Below are positions 33,932-41,243 of a DNA stretch of 58,579 bases, in pieces (position 1 is the first letter of the stretch; each line of letters opens with the position of its first letter). The notes under the pieces were generated by a model that was given only the letters and a program-made list of their open reading frames with translations, was not told the origin of the DNA and made no database searches. The position numbers and the translations under genes were made by a program. The stretch comes from DATDRS01 sp035291605 (GTDB lineage: Bacteria > Chloroflexota > Anaerolineae > Anaerolineales > UBA6663): positions 1 through 58,579 of the forward strand of contig DATDRS010000172.1 of the NCBI GenBank assembly GCA_035291605.1. Direction: 5' to 3'.

Positions 33932-33964
33932 TCAGTAAGCAGTGAGCGCCTGATCACTGATTAC
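33921..33964. repeat. 15-bp perfect inverted repeat between convergent genes
   Basis: Arms GTAATCAGTGATCAG (33921-33935) and CTGATCACTGATTAC (33950-33964), with a 14-nt loop. It spans the stop of the metallopeptidase gene and lies 12 nt beyond the M20 stop, so it may act as a bidirectional terminator; there is no long U-run. The sequence resembles short 'cagtgatcagtaatca' repeats dispersed in Chloroflexota genomes (from memory). Confidence 0.8.
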
Positions 33965-33976
33965 TATCACTGTCCT

Positions 33977-35101
33977 CTACCACGCGCTCAAAATCCCCGC
34001 GAGCAGCGCCGCGCGTTGCGGCAGGCTGGCGACGACGACGTGCTCCCGCTCCGAGTGCGCGCCGTTGCCCAGCGCCCCAAGGCCATCCAAAACCGGGATG
34101 CCGAGCGGGGCCACGAAGTTCGCATCCGACCCGCCGCCAGTTCCTCCTTCCCCAATTTTCATCCCCAGGGTCGCCGCAATCGCCTGCGCTTTTTTGAAAG
34201 TCGTCATCATCCGCTCGTCGCGCGGCATGGGCGGGCGGTTGAGGCCGCCTTTCACCTCCAGCGAAGTCCCCGGCAGCACGGGGGTGAGCGCGCGCATCCA
34301 TTGGGTGATGCGCTCCGCTTCCTCCGGGGTCATCACGCGCATGTCCACGCGAACACGAGCCTCGTCCGGCACCACGTTCGGGCGCGAGCCGCCGCCGATG
34401 ACGCCGACGTTGACCGTCGTGCCTCTTTCGTAGTCGGTGAGCTTCTGCACTGCGAGGACGTGGTGGGCGATCTCCTCAATCGCGTTCCGCCCGGTCTCGT
34501 GGTTCGTCCCCGCGTGGGCCGCCTTGCCGCGCGCGACGATCTCGAAATCGCCCACACCCTTGCGCCACGTCTTAAGCGAGCCGTCGGGCAGGCACGGCTC
34601 GAGACACAGCGCCAGCGCCGCTTTTTTCGCCAGCCGTTCGATGACTGCGCGGGAATAAGTGCTGCGGGTTTCCTCGTCCGAGGTGAACAGGGTTGTGATC
34701 GGGCGCGCAGGCCACTCGCCTATGTCTTTGAACGCGGCCAACACGGTCAACGCCAGCGCGATGCTGGCCTTCATGTCCACCACGCCCGGCCCCATCACTT
34801 TGTCGTTCACTTCCCGCCAGGGTTGGCGGGCCAGCGTGCCCAGGCCAAACACCGTATCCATGTGGCACAAAACCAGGAGGCCCTCTTCGCCCTCGCCCCA
34901 CTGGCCGATGACGTTGTCGCCGACGGCGGTCTGCGCGTCAATCGTCACCGCCGCCCCGAGGCGGCCCAACTCCCCGGCGACGACAGCCCCGAGCCGGTCC
35001 ACCGCCGCCTTGTCGGTGGACGGCGATTCAATTTCGACCAGGCGTTTGAGCAGGGCGACCATCTCGCCCGTTCGACCGGCAAAATCAGTGATTGAGAGCA
35101 T
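33977..35101 (-). CDS. M20-family metallopeptidase (glutamate carboxypeptidase-like)
   Basis: Protein of 374 residues. Metal-site motifs: LLVLCHMDTVFGLG (His, Asp), GPGVVDMKASIALAL (bridging Asp), TSDEETRSTYSR (catalytic Glu-Glu), LCLEPCLPDGSLK, GKAAHAGTNHETGRNAI (dimerisation-domain His) and a final His in NGAHSEREHV. These fit the M20A CPG2-like group, which removes C-terminal Glu or splits N-acyl amino acids. Cytoplasmic (no signal). 23 nt downstream of the nitrilase-type gene on the same strand, probably co-transcribed. Confidence 0.85.
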   Translation of the reverse strand: MLSITDFAGRTGEMVALLKRLVEIESPSTDKAAVDRLGAVVAGELGRLGAAVTIDAQTAVGDNVIGQWGEGEEGLLVLCHMDTVFGLGTLARQPWREVNDKVMGPGVVDMKASIALALTVLAAFKDIGEWPARPITTLFTSDEETRSTYSRAVIERLAKKAALALCLEPCLPDGSLKTWRKGVGDFEIVARGKAAHAGTNHETGRNAIEEIAHHVLAVQKLTDYERGTTVNVGVIGGGSRPNVVPDEARVRVDMRVMTPEEAERITQWMRALTPVLPGTSLEVKGGLNRPPMPRDERMMTTFKKAQAIAATLGMKIGEGGTGGGSDANFVAPLGIPVLDGLGALGNGAHSEREHVVVASLPQRAALLAGILSAW

Positions 35102-35124
35102 GGTCTAGCCTCCAGGAGCCGAAC

Positions 35125-35895
35125 TTATTCAAGTACATAACGCGGATAAGTCTGCTTGGCGCGCTCGGCTTCGCGCAGGTCAATCTCGACGGTGACGAAG
35201 GCGCGCTCGCGCGAGGTCAGGCCCAACACCTGACCATCCGGGCCGACGATCCAGCCTTGCCCGCCCAGGTCGGCCGCGCGCCCGGCGGGGTTGACGTGAT
35301 TGGAGGACAGGCAGAACGCGCCCGAGGCAATCGCCGCTACGCGCCCGCCCGTCAGCCACTTCTCGACCGTCCCCTTCTCGGTCGCGCGCGGGTTGGCGAT
35401 GATATGCGCGCCCGCCCTGCCGTAAGCCCTGGCGCGTTCCATGAACCAGAGATCGGTGCAAATCTGAAAGCCGATTTTCGCGCCGTTGCTCTCGATGGGG
35501 GTGAACTGGCCGTCGCCACGCTGATACCACGACGCCTCCCAAAACCCATCTTCGTCCGGCAGATAGTATTTGACGTGGGCCGCGCGGTAGCCCACCCCCG
35601 CCTCCCAGACGAAACCCTCGTTGAGCCGCTTCTCGCCGCGGTTCACGGGGCGCGAGCCGAGGACAACCGCCGGCGCGAGTTCCAGTAAATGCGCCTGCCA
35701 GGCGTCATGCGCGGCGATCAGCGCCTCCCAGATCGCCCGGTCGAATCGCCGCCGCCACGCGAACCAGGGGTAAAAGGGCATTTCGGGCAGGAGCACGAGG
35801 TCGCTGGCCTCCGCCCGGACGTGCGCCGCGAGCCGCTCCCAGTCGCGCGCAAACTCCTCCGCGTCGTCGCCCAATTCGCAAACGGTGACTTTCAT
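35125..35895 (-). CDS. Carbon-nitrogen hydrolase (nitrilase superfamily)
   Basis: Protein of 256 residues from ATG 35895 (an in-frame ATG at 35913 precedes it, but its extra six residues look non-native). Catalytic triad is intact: E38 in LVLLPEMPF, K109 in AAHVKYYLP and C146 in IGFQICTDLWF. Hydrolyses amide C-N bonds; in this superfamily products include carbamoylputrescine, beta-ureidopropionate and deaminated glutathione. Substrate not determined. In a likely operon with the M20 peptidase, so release or recycling of amino-acid amides is plausible. Confidence 0.85.
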   Translation of the reverse strand: MKVTVCELGDDAEEFARDWERLAAHVRAEASDLVLLPEMPFYPWFAWRRRFDRAIWEALIAAHDAWQAHLLELAPAVVLGSRPVNRGEKRLNEGFVWEAGVGYRAAHVKYYLPDEDGFWEASWYQRGDGQFTPIESNGAKIGFQICTDLWFMERARAYGRAGAHIIANPRATEKGTVEKWLTGGRVAAIASGAFCLSSNHVNPAGRAADLGGQGWIVGPDGQVLGLTSRERAFVTVEIDLREAERAKQTYPRYVLE

Positions 35896-35900
35896 ACGGA

Positions 35901-35932
35901 ACAAAAACAACACCGCCCCTACGCGGCGGTGT
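35901..35932 (-). terminator. Rho-independent terminator after tRNA-Ser
   Basis: On the minus strand, ACACCGCC pairs with GGCGGTGT (35925-35932 and 35910-35917) around a 7-nt loop, followed by TGTTTTTG. It sits 9 nt past the tRNA 3' end. Confidence 0.75.
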
Positions 35933-35940
35933 TTCTCAGG

Positions 35941-36027
35941 CGGAGAGGGCGGGATTTGAACCCGCGATGGTGTAACCCATACGCGCTTTCCAGACGCGCG
36001 CCATAGGCCAGACTAGGCGACCTCTCC
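35941..36027 (-). tRNA. tRNA-Ser (GGA)
   Basis: 87 nt. Acceptor arms GGAGAGG / CCTCTCC plus discriminator G; anticodon loop CTGGAAA flanked by GCGCGT/ACGCGC-type stem, anticodon GGA. A long variable arm and the GGTTCAAATCC T-loop fit class II tRNA-Ser. CCA is not encoded (CCT follows). Confidence 0.95.
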
Positions 36028-36038
36028 GGGCGAGCGAG

Positions 36039-36044
36039 ATTATA
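36039..36044 (-). promoter_or_regulatory. -10 box of tRNA-Ser
   Basis: TATAAT on the minus strand, 11 nt before the tRNA 5' end. Confidence 0.55.
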
Positions 36045-36050
36045 CCACGC

Positions 36051-37388
36051 CTATCCCGGGAACATCGTCTCCAGTAGTTCCGGGGCGTACCGCGCGGCCA
36101 TGTCCGACGAGATCGAGCTGCTCCTGCAGATCTCCGCGTAGAGCTGCGCCGAACGGCGCGGGGAGCGGGCGAGCGTCTCCGTGTCCAGCGCATACAAGCC
36201 GAAGCGGTGCGTCCAGCCGCGCTCCCACTCGAAGTTGTCCACCAGCGACCAGTAAAAGTAGCCGCGCACGCCCCAGTTGAAGTTCACCGCCTTCCACAAC
36301 TCGCGCAGGTGCGTCAGGATGTAGCGCGGGCGCATTCTGTCCGCCGCGTCGCCTACCCCATTTTCGGTGACGTAGATAGGCAGCCCCTGCATACAGGCCC
36401 ACTTGAGCGCCTGGTAGAAACCGGGGGGATAAGCGGCTGTCCACTGGCCCTCGTCATCCGGCTCCGCATCCGGCGGAAACGAGCGGCGCGTGAACAACTC
36501 ACCTGGGTTGGTCAGGTCAAACCGCGCCAGCTCGGCGGTGTAGTAGTTGAGGCCAAAATAATCCTGCGTCCCTTTCGCTTGTGGGACCCGGACGGAGGGG
36601 CCAAGCGCCTGCCGCAGTCTGCCAGTCTGGATGGCGTCGGGGAACAGGCCGCTGAAAAGGTTGAACTGCGTCCGCGCCGCCCAGGCGTCCGGCCCAAAGC
36701 CCGGATGCGCCGGCTCGATGGGGCGGACGTGGATCGCCAGGCCGACGCGCGCATCCGGCTGCAATGCATGAATGGCATGGTACGCCGCCGCGTGCGCCTT
36801 CAGGATGTTCTGCGCGACTTGCGGGACCAGCCGCAGATCGTGTTTACCCGGCGGCCAGAGGCCTTTCAGCCACCCAAACATGAGGTAGACGTTCGGCTCG
36901 TTGATCGTGCACCACAGGCGCACGTGCTCGCCCAGCGCCTTCACCACTTTGCGCGTGTACCGCTCAAACAGCGTCACGGCCTCGCCCGTTTCCCAGGCAG
37001 CCCGCTCGGCGACCCACCGCGGATTGACGAAGTGATGGAGCGTGACGAGCGGCTCGAGGCCGCGCTCGCGCAGGCCCAGGATCATCTGACGGTAATGATC
37101 GAGCGCATCCTCGTCCCAGCGCGCGGGGGTCGGCTCGACGCGGCTCCACTCCACGGACATCCGCAGCGCGGCGTGCCCGTCCCCGGCAGCACGGTCAAAA
37201 TCCTCGCGCCAGCGCCGGCCCTCCCACCAATCGCACGCCCGCGCGGACTTGTGCCCCTGCGCGATGCGCCCCACCCCCTGCTCCCACTCCCACCAGTCAG
37301 TATTCAGGCTGTTGCCCTCGACCTGATAACCGGCCGTCGCCGTCCCCCACAGGAAGCTTGGCGGAAAAGAATGTGTGGCTTCAGCCAT
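36051..37388 (-). CDS. GH1 family beta-glycosidase
   Basis: Protein of 445 residues, normal GH1 length. N-terminal signature FPPSFLWGTATAGYQVEGN; acid/base E164 in WCTINEPNVY; nucleophile E342 in IYVTENGVGD; GYFYWSLVDNFEWERGW and RFGLYALD near the end. Cleaves beta-glucosides, galactosides or related beta-linked sugars, presumably cytoplasmic as no signal peptide is present. Stands in a minus-strand run with the GNAT gene upstream (54 nt gap that holds low-complexity repeat DNA). Confidence 0.9.
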   Translation of the reverse strand: MAEATHSFPPSFLWGTATAGYQVEGNSLNTDWWEWEQGVGRIAQGHKSARACDWWEGRRWREDFDRAAGDGHAALRMSVEWSRVEPTPARWDEDALDHYRQMILGLRERGLEPLVTLHHFVNPRWVAERAAWETGEAVTLFERYTRKVVKALGEHVRLWCTINEPNVYLMFGWLKGLWPPGKHDLRLVPQVAQNILKAHAAAYHAIHALQPDARVGLAIHVRPIEPAHPGFGPDAWAARTQFNLFSGLFPDAIQTGRLRQALGPSVRVPQAKGTQDYFGLNYYTAELARFDLTNPGELFTRRSFPPDAEPDDEGQWTAAYPPGFYQALKWACMQGLPIYVTENGVGDAADRMRPRYILTHLRELWKAVNFNWGVRGYFYWSLVDNFEWERGWTHRFGLYALDTETLARSPRRSAQLYAEICRSSSISSDMAARYAPELLETMFPG

Positions 37389-37442
37389 TCAGTCGTCAGT
37401 AGACAGTCGCCAGTAGACAGAAGTTCCGCTATCAGCTATCTG
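37386..37442. repeat. Low-complexity direct repeat between GNAT and GH1 genes
   Basis: Contains two imperfect copies of CAGTAGACAG within CAGTCGTCAGTAGACAGTCG and the following bases, then CTATCAGCTATCTGC. Same style as the other short repeats in the window; function unknown. Confidence 0.5.
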
Positions 37443-38165
37443 CTACCCACTCACCGCCTGTCCCACATACTCCCTCAAGCCTGTGTCTCTGAACCCCACC
37501 GCCTCCGTCAGCCGGATGGAAGCCTCGTTGGATTCGGCGACGACGTAGAGCGGCGTGCGCCCGGAGTTGAGGACCGTCCCGACCACCGACGCGACGACTG
37601 AGCGCCCCCAGCCTCGGCCGCGCGCCGCCGGATCGGTGTAGACAAAAATCTCGGCGAACGAGGGTGATTGCCAGTTCACGCCCGCCACGGCGCCCACGCC
37701 CCCAGCCGTGCGGATTTCGCAGCGCGGCGCGCCGTCGGCGCCCGTGCTCGTCACCGCCAGCGCATTGATGTCGGGTTGATAATGCCGGGGGTCGAGGCGG
37801 TAAACGCGATGCAGTTCGACGTCGGTCAGGACGAGATGCTTGTTCGCCCAGCCCGCCAGGGCGACGGGGATGGTCAGGTACATCGGCCTCCCGGGCGGCA
37901 GCCCCACCTGGAAAAGCGCCTGGGCCGCCGCCTCCGTCAGGGCGCGGAACGTCACGAGCGGACGGAATAAATCCATCCCGGTCCGCGCGCGCACCAGAAA
38001 ACCATCCGCGCGATCCAGCACATCGCCTGTATGAACAAACAGCTCGGCGCGCTGCGGCGGGTAGTGAAAAGCGTAATACGTCGCCAGCGCATCGGCGGGG
38101 GAACGCTCGTCCAACAGGGGTCGAATGCTGGCCCGGAGGGTCTCGCGCGAGGCAGGCGCGGTCAT
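37443..38165 (-). CDS. GNAT-family acetyltransferase
   Basis: Protein of 240 residues. The N-terminal half is an unrecognised domain, and the C-terminal half is a GNAT fold: PSFAEIFVYTDPAARGRGWG carries the acetyl-CoA-binding RGRGWG loop (R/Q-x-x-G-x-G/A), followed by PLYVVAESNEASIRLTEAVG and FRDTG. Acetyl donor acetyl-CoA; acceptor unknown. A TATACT box 7 nt before the ATG at 38165 suggests leaderless expression. Divergent from the CO dehydrogenase cluster. Confidence 0.75.
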   Translation of the reverse strand: MTAPASRETLRASIRPLLDERSPADALATYYAFHYPPQRAELFVHTGDVLDRADGFLVRARTGMDLFRPLVTFRALTEAAAQALFQVGLPPGRPMYLTIPVALAGWANKHLVLTDVELHRVYRLDPRHYQPDINALAVTSTGADGAPRCEIRTAGGVGAVAGVNWQSPSFAEIFVYTDPAARGRGWGRSVVASVVGTVLNSGRTPLYVVAESNEASIRLTEAVGFRDTGLREYVGQAVSG

Positions 38166-38172
38166 GGCAGGC

Positions 38173-38178
38173 AGTATA
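38173..38178 (-). promoter_or_regulatory. -10 box of the GNAT gene
   Basis: TATACT on the minus strand, ending 7 nt before ATG 38165; -35 is poor. Confidence 0.4.
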
Positions 38179-38302
38179 GCATGAGTCCGATGTGACGAGT
38201 TGCCCCCTCAAAATATGACATATCCCACTAGCAAGATGACATTCTGCGTCTATGCTATCAGAGAGAAAGTGTTGTCACCTTTGTAGAGGCAGATTGGCCA
38301 CA

Positions 38303-39091
38303 ATGGCCGACGCAGTCAACCACTCCGAACTCAGCGTGCTGGCGGTTACACAGGGCCAGTGGGGGGAACGCATTGCCGACTATGTAGGCCGTCATCCTCC
38401 ACCTTCGTGGACTGTTCACCGCTGGGCCGCGCCGCGCGCGCTTCCCCTCGTCGTGGACGACCCGGCGGATTATCTGCCGCGCGCCCTGCCCGCGGTGGAT
38501 CTCATCCTCGCGCTGGGCGACACGCCAGCCGTGGCCCAACTGATCCCGGACGTCGTCCGCCTGACCGGTGCGAAGTCGGTCATCGCGCCGATTGACCGGA
38601 ATGAAAGCCTGCCGCCGGGACTCGTCGCGCAGCTCCGCCGCTGGCTCGCGGACCTGGGCGCGGTCGCGGTCTTCCCCAAGCCGTTCTGCTCGCTCACCGA
38701 AACCACGTACAACCGGCCGCCCATCGTCGAGCAGTACGACGATCCGCGCATCCGGCGCTTTGCCGCCGCGTTCGGCGCGCCGCGCTTTGAAGTCAGGGTG
38801 AACGGCGACCGCCGCATTGAGGGCGTGAAAGTGGGGCGCGGCTCGGCCTGCGGCTGCGCCGATTTTGTGGCGCAGGGGTTGCCGGGCTGCCCGGTAGACG
38901 AGGCCGAACACGAGGCCGGGATGCTGCACCACCACTACCCCTGCCTCGCCAGCATGAACCAGGATGCGGATTACCAGGACACGCTGATGCACGTCTCCGG
39001 CCACCTCCTGCGCGAAGCGGTGAAAAAGGAAATCAAAGACTATCTTGAACCGGCGCCATACCTGAGGCCGGAGGGGAGGGCGGATGGATAG
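38303..39091 (+). CDS. DUF166 family protein
   Basis: Protein of 262 residues from ATG 38303. The longer frame from 38252 adds an odd Cys-rich N-terminus, but DUF166 proteins typically begin near the equivalent of LSVLAVTQGQWGERIADYVG. Family marks: LPRALPAVDLILALGDTPAV, AVFPKPFCSLTE, FEVRVNGDRRIEGVKVGRGSACGCADF and HHHYPCLASM. The Cys residues (FCS, ACGC, GCP, PCLA) could bind a metal or cluster. DUF166 is an uncharacterised, mainly archaeal/anaerobe family once compared with thymidylate synthase. It lies 107 nt upstream of the CO dehydrogenase gene, suggesting a role connected with that enzyme. Confidence 0.65.
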   Translation: MADAVNHSELSVLAVTQGQWGERIADYVGRHPPPSWTVHRWAAPRALPLVVDDPADYLPRALPAVDLILALGDTPAVAQLIPDVVRLTGAKSVIAPIDRNESLPPGLVAQLRRWLADLGAVAVFPKPFCSLTETTYNRPPIVEQYDDPRIRRFAAAFGAPRFEVRVNGDRRIEGVKVGRGSACGCADFVAQGLPGCPVDEAEHEAGMLHHHYPCLASMNQDADYQDTLMHVSGHLLREAVKKEIKDYLEPAPYLRPEGRADG

Positions 39092-39198
39092 GGGGAAATC
39101 CCGAACTCCAAATCCTAAATCTCAAATCTCTCGCGTCTCATCTCACTCTTTAACTTGGTACCTGATTCTCAATTCTCACTCCGCCGCAGGAGGCTCAC
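39092..39198 (+). repeat. Low-complexity gap upstream of CO dehydrogenase
   Basis: 107 nt dominated by a pyrimidine-rich repeat (CCAAATCCTAAATCTCAAAT and CTCAATTCTCACTCC). A good ribosome binding site, GGAGG, lies 5 nt before ATG 39199. No hairpin or promoter is evident. Confidence 0.45.
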
Positions 39199-41187
39199 AT
39201 GGCAAAGACTCGCACCAATCCGCAACGCAGCATTGATCCCGCAGCGCAGCAAATGCTCATTCGCGCCGAGGAACTCGGCCTGGGCACAGCCTTCACCCGC
39301 GCCGAGGCGATGGCCGCCTGTCCGATCGGTATCGGCAATTCGGCCGGCATCTGCTGCAAGAACTGCTTCATGGGCCCGTGCCGCCTGACCAAAGAGGGCC
39401 AGGTCGGCGTGTGCGGCGCGACGGTGGAGACGATCGCGGCGCGCAACCTCGCCCGCGCCGTCGCCGCCGGCTCCGCCGCGCACTCGGACCACGGGCGCGA
39501 CGTGGCCTTCACGCTGCTCGCCGCCGCCGAGGGCCAGGCGCAGGGCTACGAGATCCGCGACCTCACCAAGCTGCTGGTGGTCGCGCGCAAGTTCGGCGTC
39601 CCCACCGAGAAGCGCACGGTCGAAGACATCGCGAAGGACGTGGCGCACAAAGCCATTGCGCAGTTCGGCCAGCAGACCGGCGAATTGATCTACGTCAAGA
39701 CCGCGCCGAAGAAGCGGCAGGAGCTCTGGCGCAAGTATGGCGTCGTCCCGCGCGGGATTGACCGCGAGGTGGTGGACGTGCTGCACCGCACGCACATGGG
39801 CGACGACCAGGAGCCGGAGCACATCCTCAAGGGCGCCATCCGCTGCGCGCTCGCCGACGGCTGGGGCGGCTCGATGCTCGCCACCGACCTCTCCGACATC
39901 CTCTTCGGGACGCCCGCGCCGCGCGTGGGGCAGGTCAACCTCGGCGTGCTCAAAGACGACGAAGTCAACATCGTCCTGCACGGCCACGAGCCAACACTGT
40001 CCGAGATGATTGTCAGGGCGGCGAGCGAGCCGGAGATGATCGAGTACGCCAGGAGCAAGGGCGCGAAAGGCATCAACCTGGCCGGCATTTGCTGCACCTC
40101 GAATGAGATTCTGCTGCGGCAGGGCGTGCCCTCGGCCGGTAACTTCCTGCACCAGGAGCTGGCGCTGCTCACGGGCGCGGTCGAGGCGATGGTGGTGGAC
40201 GTGCAGTGCATCATGCAGGCCCTCCCCAACCTGGCCGCCAAGTTCCACACCAAGTTCATCACGACCTCGCCGAAGGTGAAGATCACGGGCGGGATGCACA
40301 TCGAGTTCGACGAGCACAAGGCGCTCGATCAGGCGCGCGAGATCGTGAAGATCGCGATTGACAACTATCCCAATCGCGGCGCGATCACCATCCCGGCGAT
40401 CACCAACGACATCATCCCCGGCTTCTCGCAGGAGTACATCAACTACATGCTCGGCGGCACGTACCGCGCCTCGTTCCGCCCGCTCAACGACGCCATCATG
40501 TCTGGGCGCATCCGGGGCGTGGCCGCGGACGTGGGCTGCAACAACCCGCGCACCACGCAGGACAAGACGCACGAGTTTCTGGTGCGCGAACTGCTGAAGA
40601 AAGACGTGCTCGTCGTGCAGACCGGATGCGGCGCGCTGGCCGCCGCGAAGTACGGCTACTCGGTCGGCGAGGCCGCCCTGGAATATGCGGGGCCGGGCCT
40701 GCGCGAGGTGTGCGAGGCGACCGGGATGCCGCCCGTGCTGCACATGGGGTCGTGCGTGGACAACACCCGCATCCTCACCGTGCTCACGCAGATGGCGCAG
40801 GAAGGCGGCCTGGGCGACGACATCTCCGACATCCCCGCCGTGGGCCTCGCGCCGGAGTGGATGAGCGAGAAGGCGCTCGCTATCGGCGTGTACGCGGCGG
40901 CCTCGGGCGCGTATGTCATCTTCGGGATTGACTCGCCCGTTGGCGCGTCCGACGAGGTCGTGCGCGTGATGACCGAGACGTGGGAGAAAGTCCTCGGCGG
41001 CAAGATGGAGTTCGTCACCAGCGACGAGGAGATGCTGCAGAAGACGCTCGCGCACATTGACGCCAAACGCGCCGCGCTCGGCCTGCCCGCCTACGACCCA
41101 AAGCGCTTCGGGCGCAGCGGCGACTGGCGCGTGCTTGAGGTGTATGAGCGCCAGGAGGCGTCGGCTGAAGCGCTGTATGGAGGGTAA
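39199..41187 (+). CDS. cooS: Anaerobic carbon monoxide dehydrogenase catalytic subunit
   Basis: Protein of 662 residues (cooS/acsA type). Interconverts CO and CO2 at a Ni-Fe-S C-cluster. Iron-sulphur ligands near the N-terminus: C41, then C52, C53, C56, C61 (ICCKNCFMGPCR) and C72 (GVCGA), matching the D- and B-clusters, although C41-C52 is spaced by ten residues instead of the usual seven. C-cluster ligands are all present: His in HGHEP (261/263), GICCTSNE, VDVQCIMQ, DVGCNN, QTGCGA and MGSCVDN. Soluble, no signal peptide. Followed 56 nt later by acetyl-CoA synthase, so the pair most likely forms the CODH/ACS complex with an internal CO channel. Confidence 0.95.
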   Translation: MAKTRTNPQRSIDPAAQQMLIRAEELGLGTAFTRAEAMAACPIGIGNSAGICCKNCFMGPCRLTKEGQVGVCGATVETIAARNLARAVAAGSAAHSDHGRDVAFTLLAAAEGQAQGYEIRDLTKLLVVARKFGVPTEKRTVEDIAKDVAHKAIAQFGQQTGELIYVKTAPKKRQELWRKYGVVPRGIDREVVDVLHRTHMGDDQEPEHILKGAIRCALADGWGGSMLATDLSDILFGTPAPRVGQVNLGVLKDDEVNIVLHGHEPTLSEMIVRAASEPEMIEYARSKGAKGINLAGICCTSNEILLRQGVPSAGNFLHQELALLTGAVEAMVVDVQCIMQALPNLAAKFHTKFITTSPKVKITGGMHIEFDEHKALDQAREIVKIAIDNYPNRGAITIPAITNDIIPGFSQEYINYMLGGTYRASFRPLNDAIMSGRIRGVAADVGCNNPRTTQDKTHEFLVRELLKKDVLVVQTGCGALAAAKYGYSVGEAALEYAGPGLREVCEATGMPPVLHMGSCVDNTRILTVLTQMAQEGGLGDDISDIPAVGLAPEWMSEKALAIGVYAAASGAYVIFGIDSPVGASDEVVRVMTETWEKVLGGKMEFVTSDEEMLQKTLAHIDAKRAALGLPAYDPKRFGRSGDWRVLEVYERQEASAEALYGG

Positions 41188-41243
41188 GGCAGTGAGATCA
41201 ACCAACGTCGGCGAAGTAATTTTGAACTCACAGGAGTGACCCC

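Noticed and set aside
38252..38302. N-terminal extension of DUF166 with Cys-Cys-His-Leu-Cys
   Set aside because: Family members begin around the later ATG; the extension crosses the likely promoter region and has no ribosome binding site.
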